In this document: positions 13,401 to 24,346 of the stretch, in pieces
How the letters are laid out: the number at the start of each line of letters is the position of its first letter
Numbering within the stretch: the stretch's first letter is position 1
NCBI RefSeq assembly: GCF_011397635.1
Contig: NC_064772.1
Span: forward strand, 12,601,035 to 12,665,034
Source of the DNA: Epinephelus fuscoguttatus
Taxonomy: Eukaryota; Chordata; Actinopteri; Perciformes; Serranidae
Direction of reading: 5' to 3'
DNA length: 64,000 bases
Program-made: the position numbers and the translations under genes
Notes under the pieces: generated by a model
Told to the model about the DNA's origin: nothing
The model's input: the letters and a program-made list of their open reading frames with translations, nothing else
The model's database searches: none

Positions 13401-16110
13401 ATCTGAGTCTGTAATATGATGCCATTAGGTTCAAAAAACATTTTCACATGACCAACATTGGGAAAGAACATTGGGGCGGCTGTGGCTCAGAGGTAGAGCG
13501 TCGTCCACCAATCGGAAGATTAGTGGTTCAATCCCTGGCTCCTCCAGTTTGCATGTCAAGATACAGAGCCCCAAATTGCTTCCAATGATGCTTCCATCGC
13601 TGTGAGAGTGAATTAAAAACTGAGTAGCAGGTGGCACCTTGTACGATAGCCTTGGCCACCAGTGTATGAATATGTGTGTGTGAAGAAAGGCGCTATACAA
13701 ATGCAGGTCCATTTACCAATGAGGCATCTGTAAATCAGTAAATCAGTATAATTTATTTTGAAAGTCTAGAGGAGCTGCACATTTAACCCTATTCTCGTTA
13801 TCGGAGGGCTAAACAGCAAGTTAACTGCTCAGCCAGCGGAGTCTTAAGTGCACACTCTGTAGAATTAACAATGTGGAAGATCCGGGCAATTTTATACACA
13901 GGAAGCTGAACGTTTTTGGCTTCATGTTCCACTGAGCAACTTTCATAGGAATGAACGGGGCCTCCTTTGGCTCTTTATACAACCGTGATTGTGACAGAAG
14001 TATCTCAGCAACTATTAGCTGATAGTTGTTGATCTTTTTGATTTGATGCACACATTCATGGCACCCCTAATGATGAAATCTACTAACTTTGATGTTCCCT
14101 ACATTTTCAGAAGGTCAAAGTTTTACTTTTTCCAAATACCTGCAAAATAATATTTCCATCAGTCTCAGATGCACAAAGCAACACTGTGCCTCACAGCCTT
14201 TAGCATGGCTGTAGACACTGGGTCTTGTTTATCTATGCAGCTGCAAGTTCCATATTTTCTATTGTGAATGCAGAGCATGTTGAACACATTTGACAGATCA
14301 AAATCTACATTACGTCATGAATGCAGCCTTTTTTGATGATGGTGGTGATGGCATTGAATGTTTTATACACATAGCAGGAAACATTTTGTGTGTTATGGCC
14401 AATATTTCTAACTTCAAATATCTGCAGTGCATTATGGGCTTTGAGTCCAGTGTCAGGGAAAAAGGGGGGAATATTTGCTTTCCCCTTGTGTCCATCTATT
14501 TTCAGTGTGTACACTTGACATGTTGAGCTGTAATCTGGCAGTCAGTGTGCTAAATTGTATATTACTTAAATACTGTATGGCTTAAGCCAGTTGTTTGTAC
14601 TTTCTCTTATACTCCAGAGGATGTCGCCATTGTACTTTTTATACTGCACCATCAGAAGAACAAATGAGGAGAACACACATTTTGTTTACTATCCATTTTC
14701 TCAGTCCTTTTTATTTTTCTCTCGCTCAGGTAAACCCATCATAGACAACATTACAAATGCCATCTATGGAAGCAGGAAGACCATCTGTGTGATCAGTCAC
14801 AGATACCTTGAGAGTGAGTGGTGCTCCAGAGAGATCCAGGTGGCCAGGTAATGTGTCTTAGTATTTCTGTATGAACCTAGTTTGAATGATTAATCCATCA
14901 CTGGCTATGCTTATTCTGTATATTAATGGGGTCTCTATAGTTATGAAATCTGTGTGTTTAATCTGTTTAGTCTTTGAATTCAAGCCATTGGAAAAAAAGT
15001 AGGAAAAGGTCTAGTTTATCCCATAGTTGTTTCTAACACTGGGAAAGGAAATGATGTTTGTGTTGAGTACTGCTCTTTTTTGTTTTCAACGTTCCCCTAA
15101 AAAACAAGGAAAAGTAAGGCTGAGTCTCCAAATAACAGTAGCACAAATTTCAACTGAAAAAAAAATGCTAAAGGAAATGCAAATTGTTGTGTGTTTCCAT
15201 TCACCAGTGCCATATGAATTTATTAGGATGGAGGTTCATTAAGATAAACAGTTGGTGGCGCCAATTCTCCAGTGATTATAGCATAAACGGGGGAAAGGGC
15301 ACAACAATATGATTTGATTAACGGAACATAACAAACCTCAAACAATGAAAAACTGGAAAAATAGATGGAAATTTGTTTTTTATTTTGTTTTTTCAAGATT
15401 TTTTTTTTGATGCGCCAACTTTTACACCTCAGACAGACCTTTTTTTGAAGTTATATTTCAGGGTTTTTTTTGTTTGTTTGTTTTTGTTTTTCAATCTCCA
15501 GCTTTTCTCTGTTTTTTTTTCTGTAAGGTTTTTGTAAGTTTAAACCATGCTGTCATCATGAAAACTGCCATAATGTTAAATCTAAGACAAGTCTGAAACT
15601 TAAGGGAACTTAAGGTAGAAGCAGAAATAATTTCACATAGGTTTTTAAAAAATAATGTCTTTGCTTCAAATTTCTCTGAAATCTATCTGTCATTGTCAAT
15701 AAACTACCTTAAAAGCAATTTGAACACATCACATTGGGATCTAGGGACCCAGAAACCTATGTCATTATTTTTCCATGATTTATTTTGACATTTTTGAGAC
15801 ATTTAGTTGATAAGAAAAAAGACATGCTGAATGGTGCTGTCCTCTCCTCTGTCTTTTTCCTTTGTTCAGCTTCCGCCTGTTTGATGAGCAGAAGGACGTG
15901 CTCATCCTGGTGTTTCTGGAGGACATTCCCACCACTCAACTGTCTCCTTACTACCGCATGAGGAAGCTTCTGAAGAGGCAGACCTATTTGAGCTGGTCTC
16001 GAGCCTCAGAGCACCCTGAACTATTCTGGGAGAGACTCCGCCAAGCTCTGAAGACTAGAGAGGATCTCGGGGAGGACGAATTCAACCTGATTGTGACGGA
16101 CAGACCGTGA
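10433..16110 (+). CDS. tlr22-like: Toll-like receptor, TLR22/TLR13-like (TLR11 family)
   Basis: Type I membrane receptor that senses microbial ligands and signals through a cytoplasmic TIR domain. Coding exons are 10433-12956, 14730-14847 and 15870-16110; phases match (G|GT, AG|C) and give 960 residues, normal for the family. In order: a signal-peptide-like hydrophobic segment (about residues 17-36), an N-terminal cysteine cap, a long series of leucine-rich repeats with LxxLxLxxN cores, a C-terminal cysteine cap (CDC at about residue 698), a transmembrane segment (about 751-777), and a TIR domain from residue 802. The TIR shows box 1 (YDAFISYN), the BB loop (RDFEPGKPI), a YLESEWC segment and box 3 (FW), all intact. 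I start at 10433 because the signal peptide follows; the frame is open upstream to 10241. TLR22, TLR23 and TLR13 are hard to separate by eye, so the symbol is provisional. The next gene converges on it. AATAAA hexamers at about 16385 and 18046 are possible poly(A) signals. Confidence 0.93.
12957..14729 (+). other. TLR intron within the TIR domain, with SINE
   Basis: This 1.77-kb intron (GTAAGA...CGCTCAG) interrupts the TIR coding region just after the BB-loop proline. If it is retained, translation meets TAA at 12983-12985 after nine extra codons, giving a receptor without most of its TIR domain. It contains a tRNA-like SINE at 13473-13718. The open frame on the opposite strand at 12449-13321 is a shadow of the TLR exon and intron. 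Confidence 0.85.
13473..13718 (+). mobile_element. tRNA-derived SINE
   Basis: The head reads like a tRNA with RNA polymerase III promoter boxes: A box TGGCTCAGAGGTAGAG and B box GTGGTTCAATCC, spaced as in tRNA genes. A tRNA-unrelated body follows, ending near GCTATACAAATGCAG. It lies in the first TIR-domain intron of the TLR, in the same direction as the gene. Confidence 0.8.
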
Positions 16111-16184
16111 TGGAAAGGGAAATACAACCTTCTGTGAAAGGTTCAGTCCCAGTGTGGTCCATTGGTTTGAGGTTTCTCAAGCGA

Positions 16185-16530
16185 CAACCTCCAGGGCTGA
16201 AAAATGAAGCCAACATGGAAGTGTCAAAAACTGCAGTTCCTTGAGTGTCCACTTGGGGCTGGCTACAGAGGTGACTTAATCTTCATCTACCCTCATGTTT
16301 AATTATACGATACAATACGATTTGATATGATATACTTTATTGTCCCATAGGGAAATTTGTCTTGGATTCATATGTGCTGCATACAATAAAAACACAGATA
16401 AAAAGTACCAACCAGTACCAGTAGAATTGCCCAAATTTACAGCAGAAATAAACATGTTTACAGGCTGGTTTGGGTCTCTATAGCTAATTTCAACATTCAT
16501 GACAACTGTACAGGGGGCAAATTTTAATAT
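16185..16530. repeat. Dispersed repeat in TLR 3' region, internally interrupted
   Basis: It matches 4676-4910 in several ordered blocks. Its two halves are separated by about 130 bp (16300-16430) beginning near a run of GATACAATACGATTTGATA and containing a TTTATTGTCCCATAGGG phrase typical of fish retroelement 3' tails. It starts about 75 bp after the TLR stop codon, so it probably forms part of the 3' untranslated region. Confidence 0.6.
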
Positions 16531-16701
16531 AACTCACCTTTTCACATTTTATGAAGGCTTAAAGTTCTCCATATTATAGAGCGTTAACAAGTGCATTTTA
16601 GCAACATCACCATCTTATATTATATTATAAATATTTTTCCTCCTGCACAAACATTCTGCAGGGGTGTGAAAGCATTCATATGAACCCACGAAACCAGTTA
16701 A

Positions 16702-17283
16702 AGGCGCTGTATGTAAGAATGTGGCCAAAACGGTTACTGCACTCAAATTCAAAATACTGCCGCGAGTCGTGTCCGCCCCCCCTCTCCTACAGATTCGAGC
16801 TTGCTGGACAGCGGCACGCTGGAGACTGATTTGTTTGCCCACGGGTGGCTGCCGTGGCAGGGCCATGTCGCCGCGTCCTTGATCTTCGGTTTTCCAGCAG
16901 ACCATTCGAGCAAGTCCGGCTTCTCTGCTGCTAACACTGCTGCTGGGATACAGCTGAGGAGAAGCCGGCTGCTAATGCTATGTACCGGGACACTGCTAAT
17001 GCTGCTTGCCGTGTTGCTGTAGCTCAGTCTTAACTGTAACTGATGCTGAGACTCTACTGACTGCGTGACGGGTAGACGGCGGTGGGTGGCGCAACAGGCC
17101 AAAACACAAATTCAAAACATAAACATGATTTGCGGACCGTAATTTTTTTTTTAAAATGCGAATATTCTGGCTGTACTGTTGTCGGTGAGATCAGTATGTT
17201 ATATGAACATTATTCCTTAGTCTCTGTGACATATTAGGAGGATTTTACGACTATTTGCTTTAGATTTCTTACATATAGCTCCT
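16702..17283. mobile_element. Non-autonomous TTAA-type inverted-repeat element
   Basis: Left end TTAA|AGGCGCTGTATGTAAGAA (TTAA at 16698-16701) mirrors right end TTCTTACATATAGCTCCT|TTAA (TTAA at 17284-17287). This gives about 18-bp inverted repeats with three mismatches and an exact four-base TTAA duplication. The 582-bp interior is GC-rich and non-coding. A TTAA target is the hallmark of the piggyBac superfamily, but I see no transposase to confirm this. Confidence 0.78.
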
Positions 17284-17554
17284 TTAATGGGTCTTTGTTA
17301 ATTTCCATGAGGATTTTTGTGACGAAAATCATGCTTTAAGTACGAGTGAAATACGTGAAGCATAGTGAGCATGTGAGCTGTGCTTTTGACAGACGTGGCA
17401 GAGAACTGATAATGATAGATAATAAATGGGCGATGGATTATATCAATGGATAAATAATTGAACAGAGCTAGATGCCTAAAAATGATGTATGTAAAAAAAA
17501 CCCCAAAAGGACTGACAACAGATTGGTCCAATCAAAAAATACTTTAAACAAGTA

Positions 17555-17760
17555 GGGGTGTCGGTGGCTCAGTGGTAGAGCAGGCGCCCCATGTACAAGG
17601 CTGTTGCTGCAGCGGCCCGGGTTCGACTCCAGCCTGTGGCCCTTTGCTGCATGTCTGTCTCTCTGTCTCTCTCTCTCTCTCTCCCCCCCTTTCACCTTTG
17701 TCTGTCCTATCAATTAAGGGCTTAAAAATGCCCAAAAAATATCTTTAAAAAAAAAAAAAT
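17555..17760 (+). mobile_element. tRNA-derived SINE with clear target-site duplication
   Basis: The tRNA-like head has A box TGGCTCAGTGGTAGAGC and B box GGGTTCGACTCC. A CT-rich middle and a tail reading TGCCCAAAAAATATC plus poly(A) follow. It is flanked by a 14-bp duplication, ACTTTAAACAAGTA (17541-17554) and ACTTCAAACAAGTA (17761-17774), one mismatch apart. A second copy of the family lies inverted at 24157-24346. Confidence 0.9.
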
Positions 17761-18149
17761 ACTTCAAACAAGTAAAACATCTGTGTATGGGTCCCTCTGC
17801 TTGTCGGTTTGATAAAAATCATAGATTACTTTCGGATTCATTTTTCACTAGTACTACACAAACTAATACTGCCTATATTTTAACCTGCCACATTTTAACA
17901 TCTGAACAGTATCACTTGACTCTTATGGACAGAATTCCTGTTTATAATTGTGGTAAAGCTCACAGCAGGAGTATAGAAAACATGTTTCCACAATGTCGTG
18001 ATAACTTATACTGTATATACAATATGCACTTTTTTGGTATTTAGGAATAAAGTAACTGGAAACCAGTTAATAATGTCACTTGATAACCCATCTATAAGAC
18101 TGTGTAGTACTTATATTTTGAAACATTGATTATGTGTCAATGTTATATA

Positions 18150-18158
<9 letters not shown>

Positions 18159-18189
<31 letters not shown>
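18159..18189. repeat. TA dinucleotide microsatellite
   Basis: Uninterrupted alternating T and A following a short GT run at 18151-18158, between the convergent TLR and CCL20-like genes. Confidence 0.9.
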
Positions 18190-18195
<6 letters not shown>

Positions 18196-18648
18196 GGGTC
18201 TTGGTCTTTGCTCAGCTGCTAAACCTAATTATAAACTGTATAGCTTATTATAGTTATAGTTTCTGAATCTGTCAAGTTAAATTTTGATAAGATGTGTATT
18301 GAATGATGCAAAATACATTTAGAATATTGTTGATTTGATGTCTTGTAGCTTCAATGAAGAGCTGGTGCAAGGTTAAACATTACTTTTATTAAACAGTCAG
18401 ACTGTGGGGAATAAGATGATTTTAACAACCACACAACTATTTATAGTGGAATACGTGTATGTCAGGGGGCTTCATTGTTTCATTTGACATGATCTCTTAA
18501 TCTGCTACTGCAAATTATTTTACATTTCAACTTTTAACTCTCATTTTTAACTTTTACCTTGTTTTTTTTACCTTCTACCACTGAGAGGGGATGCACTGGA
18601 ATTTTGTTGTACATTTGTGCAATGACAATAATGTATTCTATTCTAAAC

Positions 18649-18654
18649 TTTATT
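18649..18654 (-). terminator. Candidate poly(A) signal for the CCL20-like gene
   Basis: AATAAA on the minus strand, about 715 bases past the stop codon of the CCL20-like chemokine. Another AATAAA on the same strand lies near 18385. Neither is confirmed as the used site. Confidence 0.35.
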
Positions 18655-19368
18655 ACATTTTTCATTATCAGTCTGTTAACATTCTCTTCCTTTGGGGCAA
18701 AACATTGTGACAAAAGCCCAATGTCAATGTCCAATATCCTGTCTTCATAAAGTTATCATAATTATATTGCATCTACTGCATTTTCACCTGAACATTTGGG
18801 TGCATCATGAATGCAGACTCTGACCTTTGTGGCAAGATATGATGTAGTAATGTGTGACATTACTTGTACTATGTATAAATGTGTATAGAATGAAATGCTC
18901 TAGTATTCATTTCAAGTGTTTTTAATGTCATAAGTGAAAGAGTTGTGTTGAAGTCATGACTTGACCAGTGCGATATGGTGAATGAGGTGAAGCCAATATT
19001 GACAGACACGTGTGATTAAATATCTCTTTTAATAAATTCTTTAACAAGATAAATTAAGATTCCACTTCTTTTGACAACACATTGTTTCATACTCCATGTC
19101 TCTGCCTTCAAAATGTCAGCACAAACTTTACAAAAAATATAAATGTACTTCTTAAAAACCATGTTTTCATTATTTCCAGTGGGTGCTCTGTAGCTACAGC
19201 ATACGGGTGACTATGTATCAAAAATACTACGCTTCTCTGTTTATAAAACAGAACAAATAATAAGATATAATTTAAGAAAAATCACATGATAGTCCCTATC
19301 AGGGTTCTTGTGCAGGAATGCATAACAATTAGAGTCATATGTTGCAGATATGAACTGCTGTTTAGAGC

Positions 19369-20949
19369 TTATGCTGATGATGTGGTGTTGCCTGGAGTTC
19401 TGTTTGCGAGGATCTCGCTGTTCTTCTTTCTCCTTTCACTACAAAGAAAAATGAAAACCCAACATTAATTTGGTCCAGTATTTAGATTTATACTACCAGA
19501 TGAATACAATGTGCAGAAAAAGTGACACTAAACATGCTAGAGATATACAAGTATACTCACTCAATGCACTTCATCCCTCTCTGAGTCCAGCTGCTTGAAG
19601 GATCGGCGCACAAAAACTTCCCTGGGAGGTGGAATCTGTGGAAAAACAGGAAACAGTTAAGAAATGATCAAACATGCAATGCATGAATACACATCATTAC
19701 ACGTGAGATGCACTCTCCCTCCCTGTGGATTTTTTTCCACCTTGTGTATTAACCCTAAGTGTCTTCTAGTACATATTAACAACAGTAACTGAGTGACCCC
19801 TGTCCAAATTAGCTGCTCTCACAAAGTCCCAAAGCGCCTCCTGACTGATTTTGGGTCACACTTTAACTGGCAGGGAACACACAAGCAAGGTGTTGTGCAA
19901 TATTGACACAAGCTAACCTACTCATGCTTTGTTAAGTCGTATCTAGTGTCTGCTTTCTAACATATCAGAACTTATTTGCTTTCTCTCCAGTCAAAGCAGA
20001 TTTTTGTCCTAATTCAAACACTAAATATCTTTACAAACACACTGTGTCTCTGTTCACTGTATAAAGAATGGATAAGAAAGCAGAACAACACACAAGATGT
20101 CACATTAAATAAGATTTAAGATATAAAATCCTACTTTACTGTTGAATTTTATGCTTTTACCTCTGAATTTGACATAATTTCTATATTTTTTCAGCCACCT
20201 AAAACTTCCTAACCACATCTTTTTCAGGTGTATTTATTGGGTAATTTAGTTGTAAGTGATAGAGTAATATTTTGGGTTTGTTAACTGTTATCGGACAAAA
20301 CAAGACATTTCATCCCATCACCTTGTGGTCTTGGATAATGTGATGGGCATTTTTCAATGTTTAATTTGAGAAAATAGTCAACAGAATAATAGATAATGAC
20401 AAAAAAATAATTGCAGCACTTGTAGACAGATAAAAGATCAGATTGTTGACTCACATAACAGCGTTGATGTCGCAGGAGTTGTAGATGTTCTGGATGGTGT
20501 AGCCAAGCAGATGATGGCATTTTATCCGACGACTGACGTACCTCATGCAGCAGCTCGCTATGAAGACACACATAATAAAAATACAGCATGAACAGCCGTT
20601 TCATTTTAGTTCAAAACATTTTGATAAGATAGTTTTTTAATACTATGAGTTTAGTTTACTGATTTAATCCTGAACCATACAATACTAATTCAATTTACTG
20701 AGAGTTTGTTAAAGCTTTAGAATGTGCAGATACTTCATATAAAGCAAAACATAAAACCAAATATAGAACTTTGCCTTCTCTTAACCTTTCTTAAATGTAT
20801 CTACTTTTGGCAGGAATGACAGAAAGGATACGGCACGTGTGTTATCAGTCACAGCTGAAGGACTCACCAGACTGTGTGCTGTCGATAAAAGTGCTGAGGA
20901 TGATGAGGGAGCACAGGGCTGCCAGGAGACACACTTTGCCGCTTGTCAT
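19369..20949 (-). CDS. ccl20-like: CC chemokine, CCL20-like
   Basis: Secreted chemoattractant of the CC family; CCL20 proteins recruit CCR6-bearing lymphocytes and dendritic cells. I assembled four coding exons on the minus strand: 20868-20949, 20455-20557, 19561-19635 and 19369-19438. All junctions are GT-AG and the phases match, giving 109 residues. Exon 1 encodes a signal peptide (LLAALCSLIILSTF) ending STQSG. Exon 2 carries the adjacent cysteines (ASCCMRY) and the block CDINAV, close to the GCDINAI of CCL20. Exon 3 carries FHLPGKFLCADP, with the fourth cysteine, and the tryptophan of SSSWTQ. Exon 4 adds a basic tail (DERRKKN) ending TTSSA. The extra cysteine in IKCHH is unusual. If the last intron is retained, the frame reads GAG TGA at once, giving an 87-residue form. 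The family is clear; the exact orthologue is less sure. Confidence 0.88.
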
Positions 20950-21063
20950 GGTGTCTTAAAGTTGGAGTGCAGGCTCTGCCGCTCTGTGTGTTGCTGTAGT
21001 AGCTTAAGTGGTGTAAAGCGCCTGAAGCGATTCAGTGAGAGTGTGATAGAGAGTGCCTGCACT

Positions 21064-21100
21064 CCTTTCTTAAGTAGGCCGTCGCTGGGATTTCCCCCGT
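21064..21100 (-). promoter_or_regulatory. CCL20-like promoter: kappa-B site and TATA-like box
   Basis: On the minus strand the perfect NF-kappa-B motif GGGAAATCCC occupies 21087-21096. A TATA-like TACTTAAGAAA sits about 15 bases downstream (21066-21076), roughly 120 bases before the ATG at 20949. This arrangement predicts a start site near 21040 and an inducible promoter. Mammalian CCL20 is also driven by a proximal kappa-B site. The motif is seen; its use is inferred. Confidence 0.7.
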
Positions 21101-21419
21101 TTGGCAGGCTTGTAATGACAAGTGTGATTGTTAGCAATGTGGCAGTGAGCCAGGAAGTAAGAGTACACCTGCCATACCTGCCGGGCCTAACCTCCACGTG
21201 GAAATGTGTGTGTTAGATAATTTACATATACAGCGTGTGCACACAAAAAATTACCGGTTATAAGTACACAACCACTTTCCTCAGTTTAGTTTCAGTACCA
21301 GAAGAGATGACAAATCTCAGATAATTAAACAAAAATGACAATAAACAATAAATAAAAAGATCTATGGACACCACAGCAGTGCAACAGGCATGTTGCAATG
21401 AACTCATGAAGAGTTCTGC

Positions 21420-22260
21420 CTGTGCTGCGTTCAAGGACTCGCAAAAACCTCGGAATTTTGAGAGGGCACATCTCTGGTATACAAGGAGTAAAGTTAGCGG
21501 TCACCCTCCCCAGTCCCTGTGTAAGCTACCAAGTCCTAGACTTTGAGCCGGTTGAGCAACAGAGTAATGATATATTAAATTTACAAAAATTATGAATGCC
21601 TTTTAAAATGTGCCTTCATTTTATTTGTTTCTTGGTGGTTGTTGCGTCTCCATCTGTTATTTTAGACCTATACATTTCGCAAACTGCAGTTTGTTTCTTT
21701 TTTAGTTTTTTGTTGACCATTGATCGGTTTTTAACGCCAAGACAGTTATCTTTGGTATCATTGTTTCCAACTGGCGCTGAGTAACATGATGTAAGTCCTT
21801 CGTAGTTCTCCCCTGCAACTTGACTGGATGCTGTCGGACTGGTTCAAGCTAAGTGAATCTATGAGTCAGGAGTGGACCTGCTGGGTGTGAATAGTGTTAA
21901 CATTAGCTGATTGAGGAAATGACAGGAAATGTACTGGTTTGTGGCACTTTTAAAATAACATACTTTTTAATATTTGGGCTTTTTTGATTTTGTCAAGTGG
22001 AGTCTAAAGTCATCACATTTGTGGCTCAAGTCCTAGTCATATGACTTCAGTCCACACCTCTGTGATTAAGATAAATATAAATTAAATAATCTGCCTCTTC
22101 TAAATGATAAAAATCACTAAGGCAGCACAAGCAATAGATCATATAAACTCAACAGCGGCTACAAGCCACAAACACACAGATAAAAATACTTATGTACAAG
22201 TAAAATTACAGACTCTTAAAATGACTCAAGTACAAGACTTTGTTACAGTAACCGGAGCTT
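21420..22260. other. Intergenic repeat-like DNA, no gene
   Basis: The phrase beginning TGTGCTGCGTTCAAGGACTC resembles an abundant dispersed fish repeat. The short frame at 21596-21784 starts with a hydrophobic run like a signal peptide, but no companion exon or splice-phase partner is visible, so I do not call a gene. Confidence 0.4.
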
Positions 22261-22283
22261 AAAGTACAGTAAATTTTGGACTT

Positions 22284-22746
22284 GAGGCCCTGACACACCA
22301 AGCTGATGGTTGGCCATTGACCAAAGTCGGGCCGCCAGTGAGCGTCTGTCGGCCTAGTATGTGTGGTGTGTCCTGCACCGTCAGCACTTTGGCGTCGGCG
22401 GTGGCGGCTTTTCGGCCGATTGAGCATGTTGAATTGGCGGCGGAGCTCGTCGATGAGAGAGATCACTCTGATTGGCTGTTAAGGTTTTATTTCCTCGCCC
22501 CTGTAGCGAGTGAATCTGCCTGTTGTGAAATCGGGGCTAACCGGTGCTTACTCCTCAGGCTCCACTTCACTCCGCTCTTTCTCACACGCAGGCGCAGAGC
22601 ATACGTGCCACTTGGCCATCGGATGTAGTCCGTGTTGTGTGTTCAAATGCAACTGACAAAGGCCGACATAGGCGACGTAGAAGACGCAACAGTTGGCTTT
22701 CGTCGCCGCTAGTTCTTTGATGTCGGTTTGGTGTGTCCGCACCTTA
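22284..22746. mobile_element. MITE-like inverted-repeat element
   Basis: Left end CTGACACACCAAGCTGAT (from about 22290) is mirrored by ATGTCGGTTTGGTGTGTCCG (to 22740), giving imperfect inverted ends around GACACACCAA. The interior is GC-rich and contains a stretch near 22420-22480 that is closely matched, inverted, at about 48835-48930. The open frames inside (for example 22693-22947) look like chance frames. Confidence 0.7.
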
Positions 22747-22759
22747 ATACTATTGTTTG

Positions 22760-24140
22760 CTCCATGTCGGCTGGATTGGGTAGCAAGGATCTGTGTTTTA
22801 GTGGCCAAAATGTTAATTAATGCAGCTTTAAAATTTTGTATCGCATGTTTTCTATGGATGTTTTCTAAGCAAGAATTTAAATATGATATAAATGAGAAAA
22901 TGTTGCCTATTTTCACTTTGGTCAATGACAACTTTCACATTAAGTAATTCAAACATGTGTTGCTGTGTGCACACAGATTAAGCAGTCATGAAGTTAAGCT
23001 CTCACAGCAGGAGCACATTTTTTCCTCTTTTACTTCCTGTTAGAAGTTATTCGATAACTGACTCCTCTACAGCAACACGAAAGGAATTTTATCACTGTGT
23101 GTGTGGGTGAGTGTGTGTGGGGGTTAGTTGCTGTGTGTATGTTCATTCCGGGACAGAAAAGAAACGAAATTGATATCTAAGGGTCAGATAACCTAAGTGT
23201 GACTGCAGTGATGACGCCTAGAGTAACAACATTTTGCAAATCAAGGGAGTGTGGGACTGTAAAAGTTACCTTGACACACATGAATGGTATGAGAGGTGAT
23301 AAGAGTGTTTAGAAAGTGAGTAAGAGTGACTAGTTTGCGACAGTGGAGTGGAGTGCGGAAAGACAAACAGAGGCCTTTTGTTTCGTAGAAAGTCCCTTGG
23401 ATCCCTCATCAGATGGAGCCGCTGCATTTATTTTTGTTGGCTGACATGAAGATGATTTTGCTCCTATTGTAGTGCGTGTGAAGTTAAGCTGGCTTTTTAA
23501 ATTGAAAATCTACTTCCTGAATGACGTGTCTTCTCTGGAAACATAGCTGGTGCCTATAAAACAATCAACTATCACCCTGCGGTAAGAGTGGTATTTAGAG
23601 TGACAGATCTAAAGTGGTTGCCATTGATCACTGACTATTGGTATGTTGCTGCTGTGTGGCCCTAAATTATTTGTAATCCTTTTCATCCATAAGTTGCAGT
23701 CTGGTATATTTTGCCCATAACGTTTAGTAGATTCATAAATATTGCGAGTGGAAAGTGAGTCTCAGCAGTCAACATTGGTTTCTATTGACCATGATTGCCC
23801 CCTGACCTTAACCACGGGGTTATTATTGTAACCACCAAAAGCACGCCCAACAACGTCTCTCCAACCGCAGCCAACCCCTGATGACGCCATTCTCCCCCTG
23901 AAACATGCCTGTGTGTTGTGAGACTCTACTCACCTCTGTCTGTGCAAGAGACCAAAGAGAAAAGCATTTTTCAAAGTCTCTGTGTGTTCAGCTCTCAGTA
24001 CTTGCGTAGCTTCCACCTGAATCTCTGTCATTTGGAGTTTGGTTTCTCTCCTACATCCTGTTTTTACTTTAGATATCTGCTTTATTTAACTGTTTCCTGT
24101 TCACTTTCAGCTGTACAGAACTCTGTTAAGTTACTGCTGA
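22760..24140. other. Intergenic, nothing identified
   Basis: I see no exon, RNA gene or clear repeat boundary. A short GT-rich patch lies at 23096-23140. Confidence 0.4.
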
Positions 24141-24156
24141 TGACATAAGTGTACTT

Positions 24157-24346
24157 TTTTTTTTTTTAAAGATATTTTTTGGGCATTTTTAAGCCTTTAA
24201 TTGATAGGACAGCAAGTGTGAAGGGGGGAGAGAGAGAGAGGGAATGACATGCAGCAAAGGGCCACAGGCTGGAGTCGAACCAGGGCCGCTGCAGCAACAG
24301 CCTTGTACATGGGGCGCCTGCTTTACCACTGAGCCACCGACGCCCC
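24157..24346 (-). mobile_element. tRNA-derived SINE, second copy, inverted
   Basis: Reverse-orientation member of the family at 17555-17760, with the same A and B boxes and the same poly(A)-preceding tail. It is flanked by a 15-bp duplication: GACATAAGTGTACTT at 24142-24156 and GACACAAGTGTACTT at 24347-24361. The open frames here are shadows of the SINE. Confidence 0.9.

Noticed and set aside
17555-17630. tRNA gene
   Set aside because: The A and B boxes are present, but the cloverleaf stems do not close, and target-site duplications show that it is a SINE. The same applies to 13473, 24346 and 55853.
20281-20604. 107-codon minus-strand frame overlapping the CCL20-like exon 2
   Set aside because: It reads the chemokine exon out of phase and runs through both splice sites.
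21596-21784. Signal-peptide-like frame beginning MPFKMCLHFICFLVVV
   Set aside because: No partner exon, no conserved cysteine pattern, and it lies in repeat-like sequence.
22693-22947. 84-codon hydrophobic frame that could be a membrane protein
   Set aside because: It begins inside the MITE end at 22284-22746 and runs into AT-rich DNA; there is no recognisable family.
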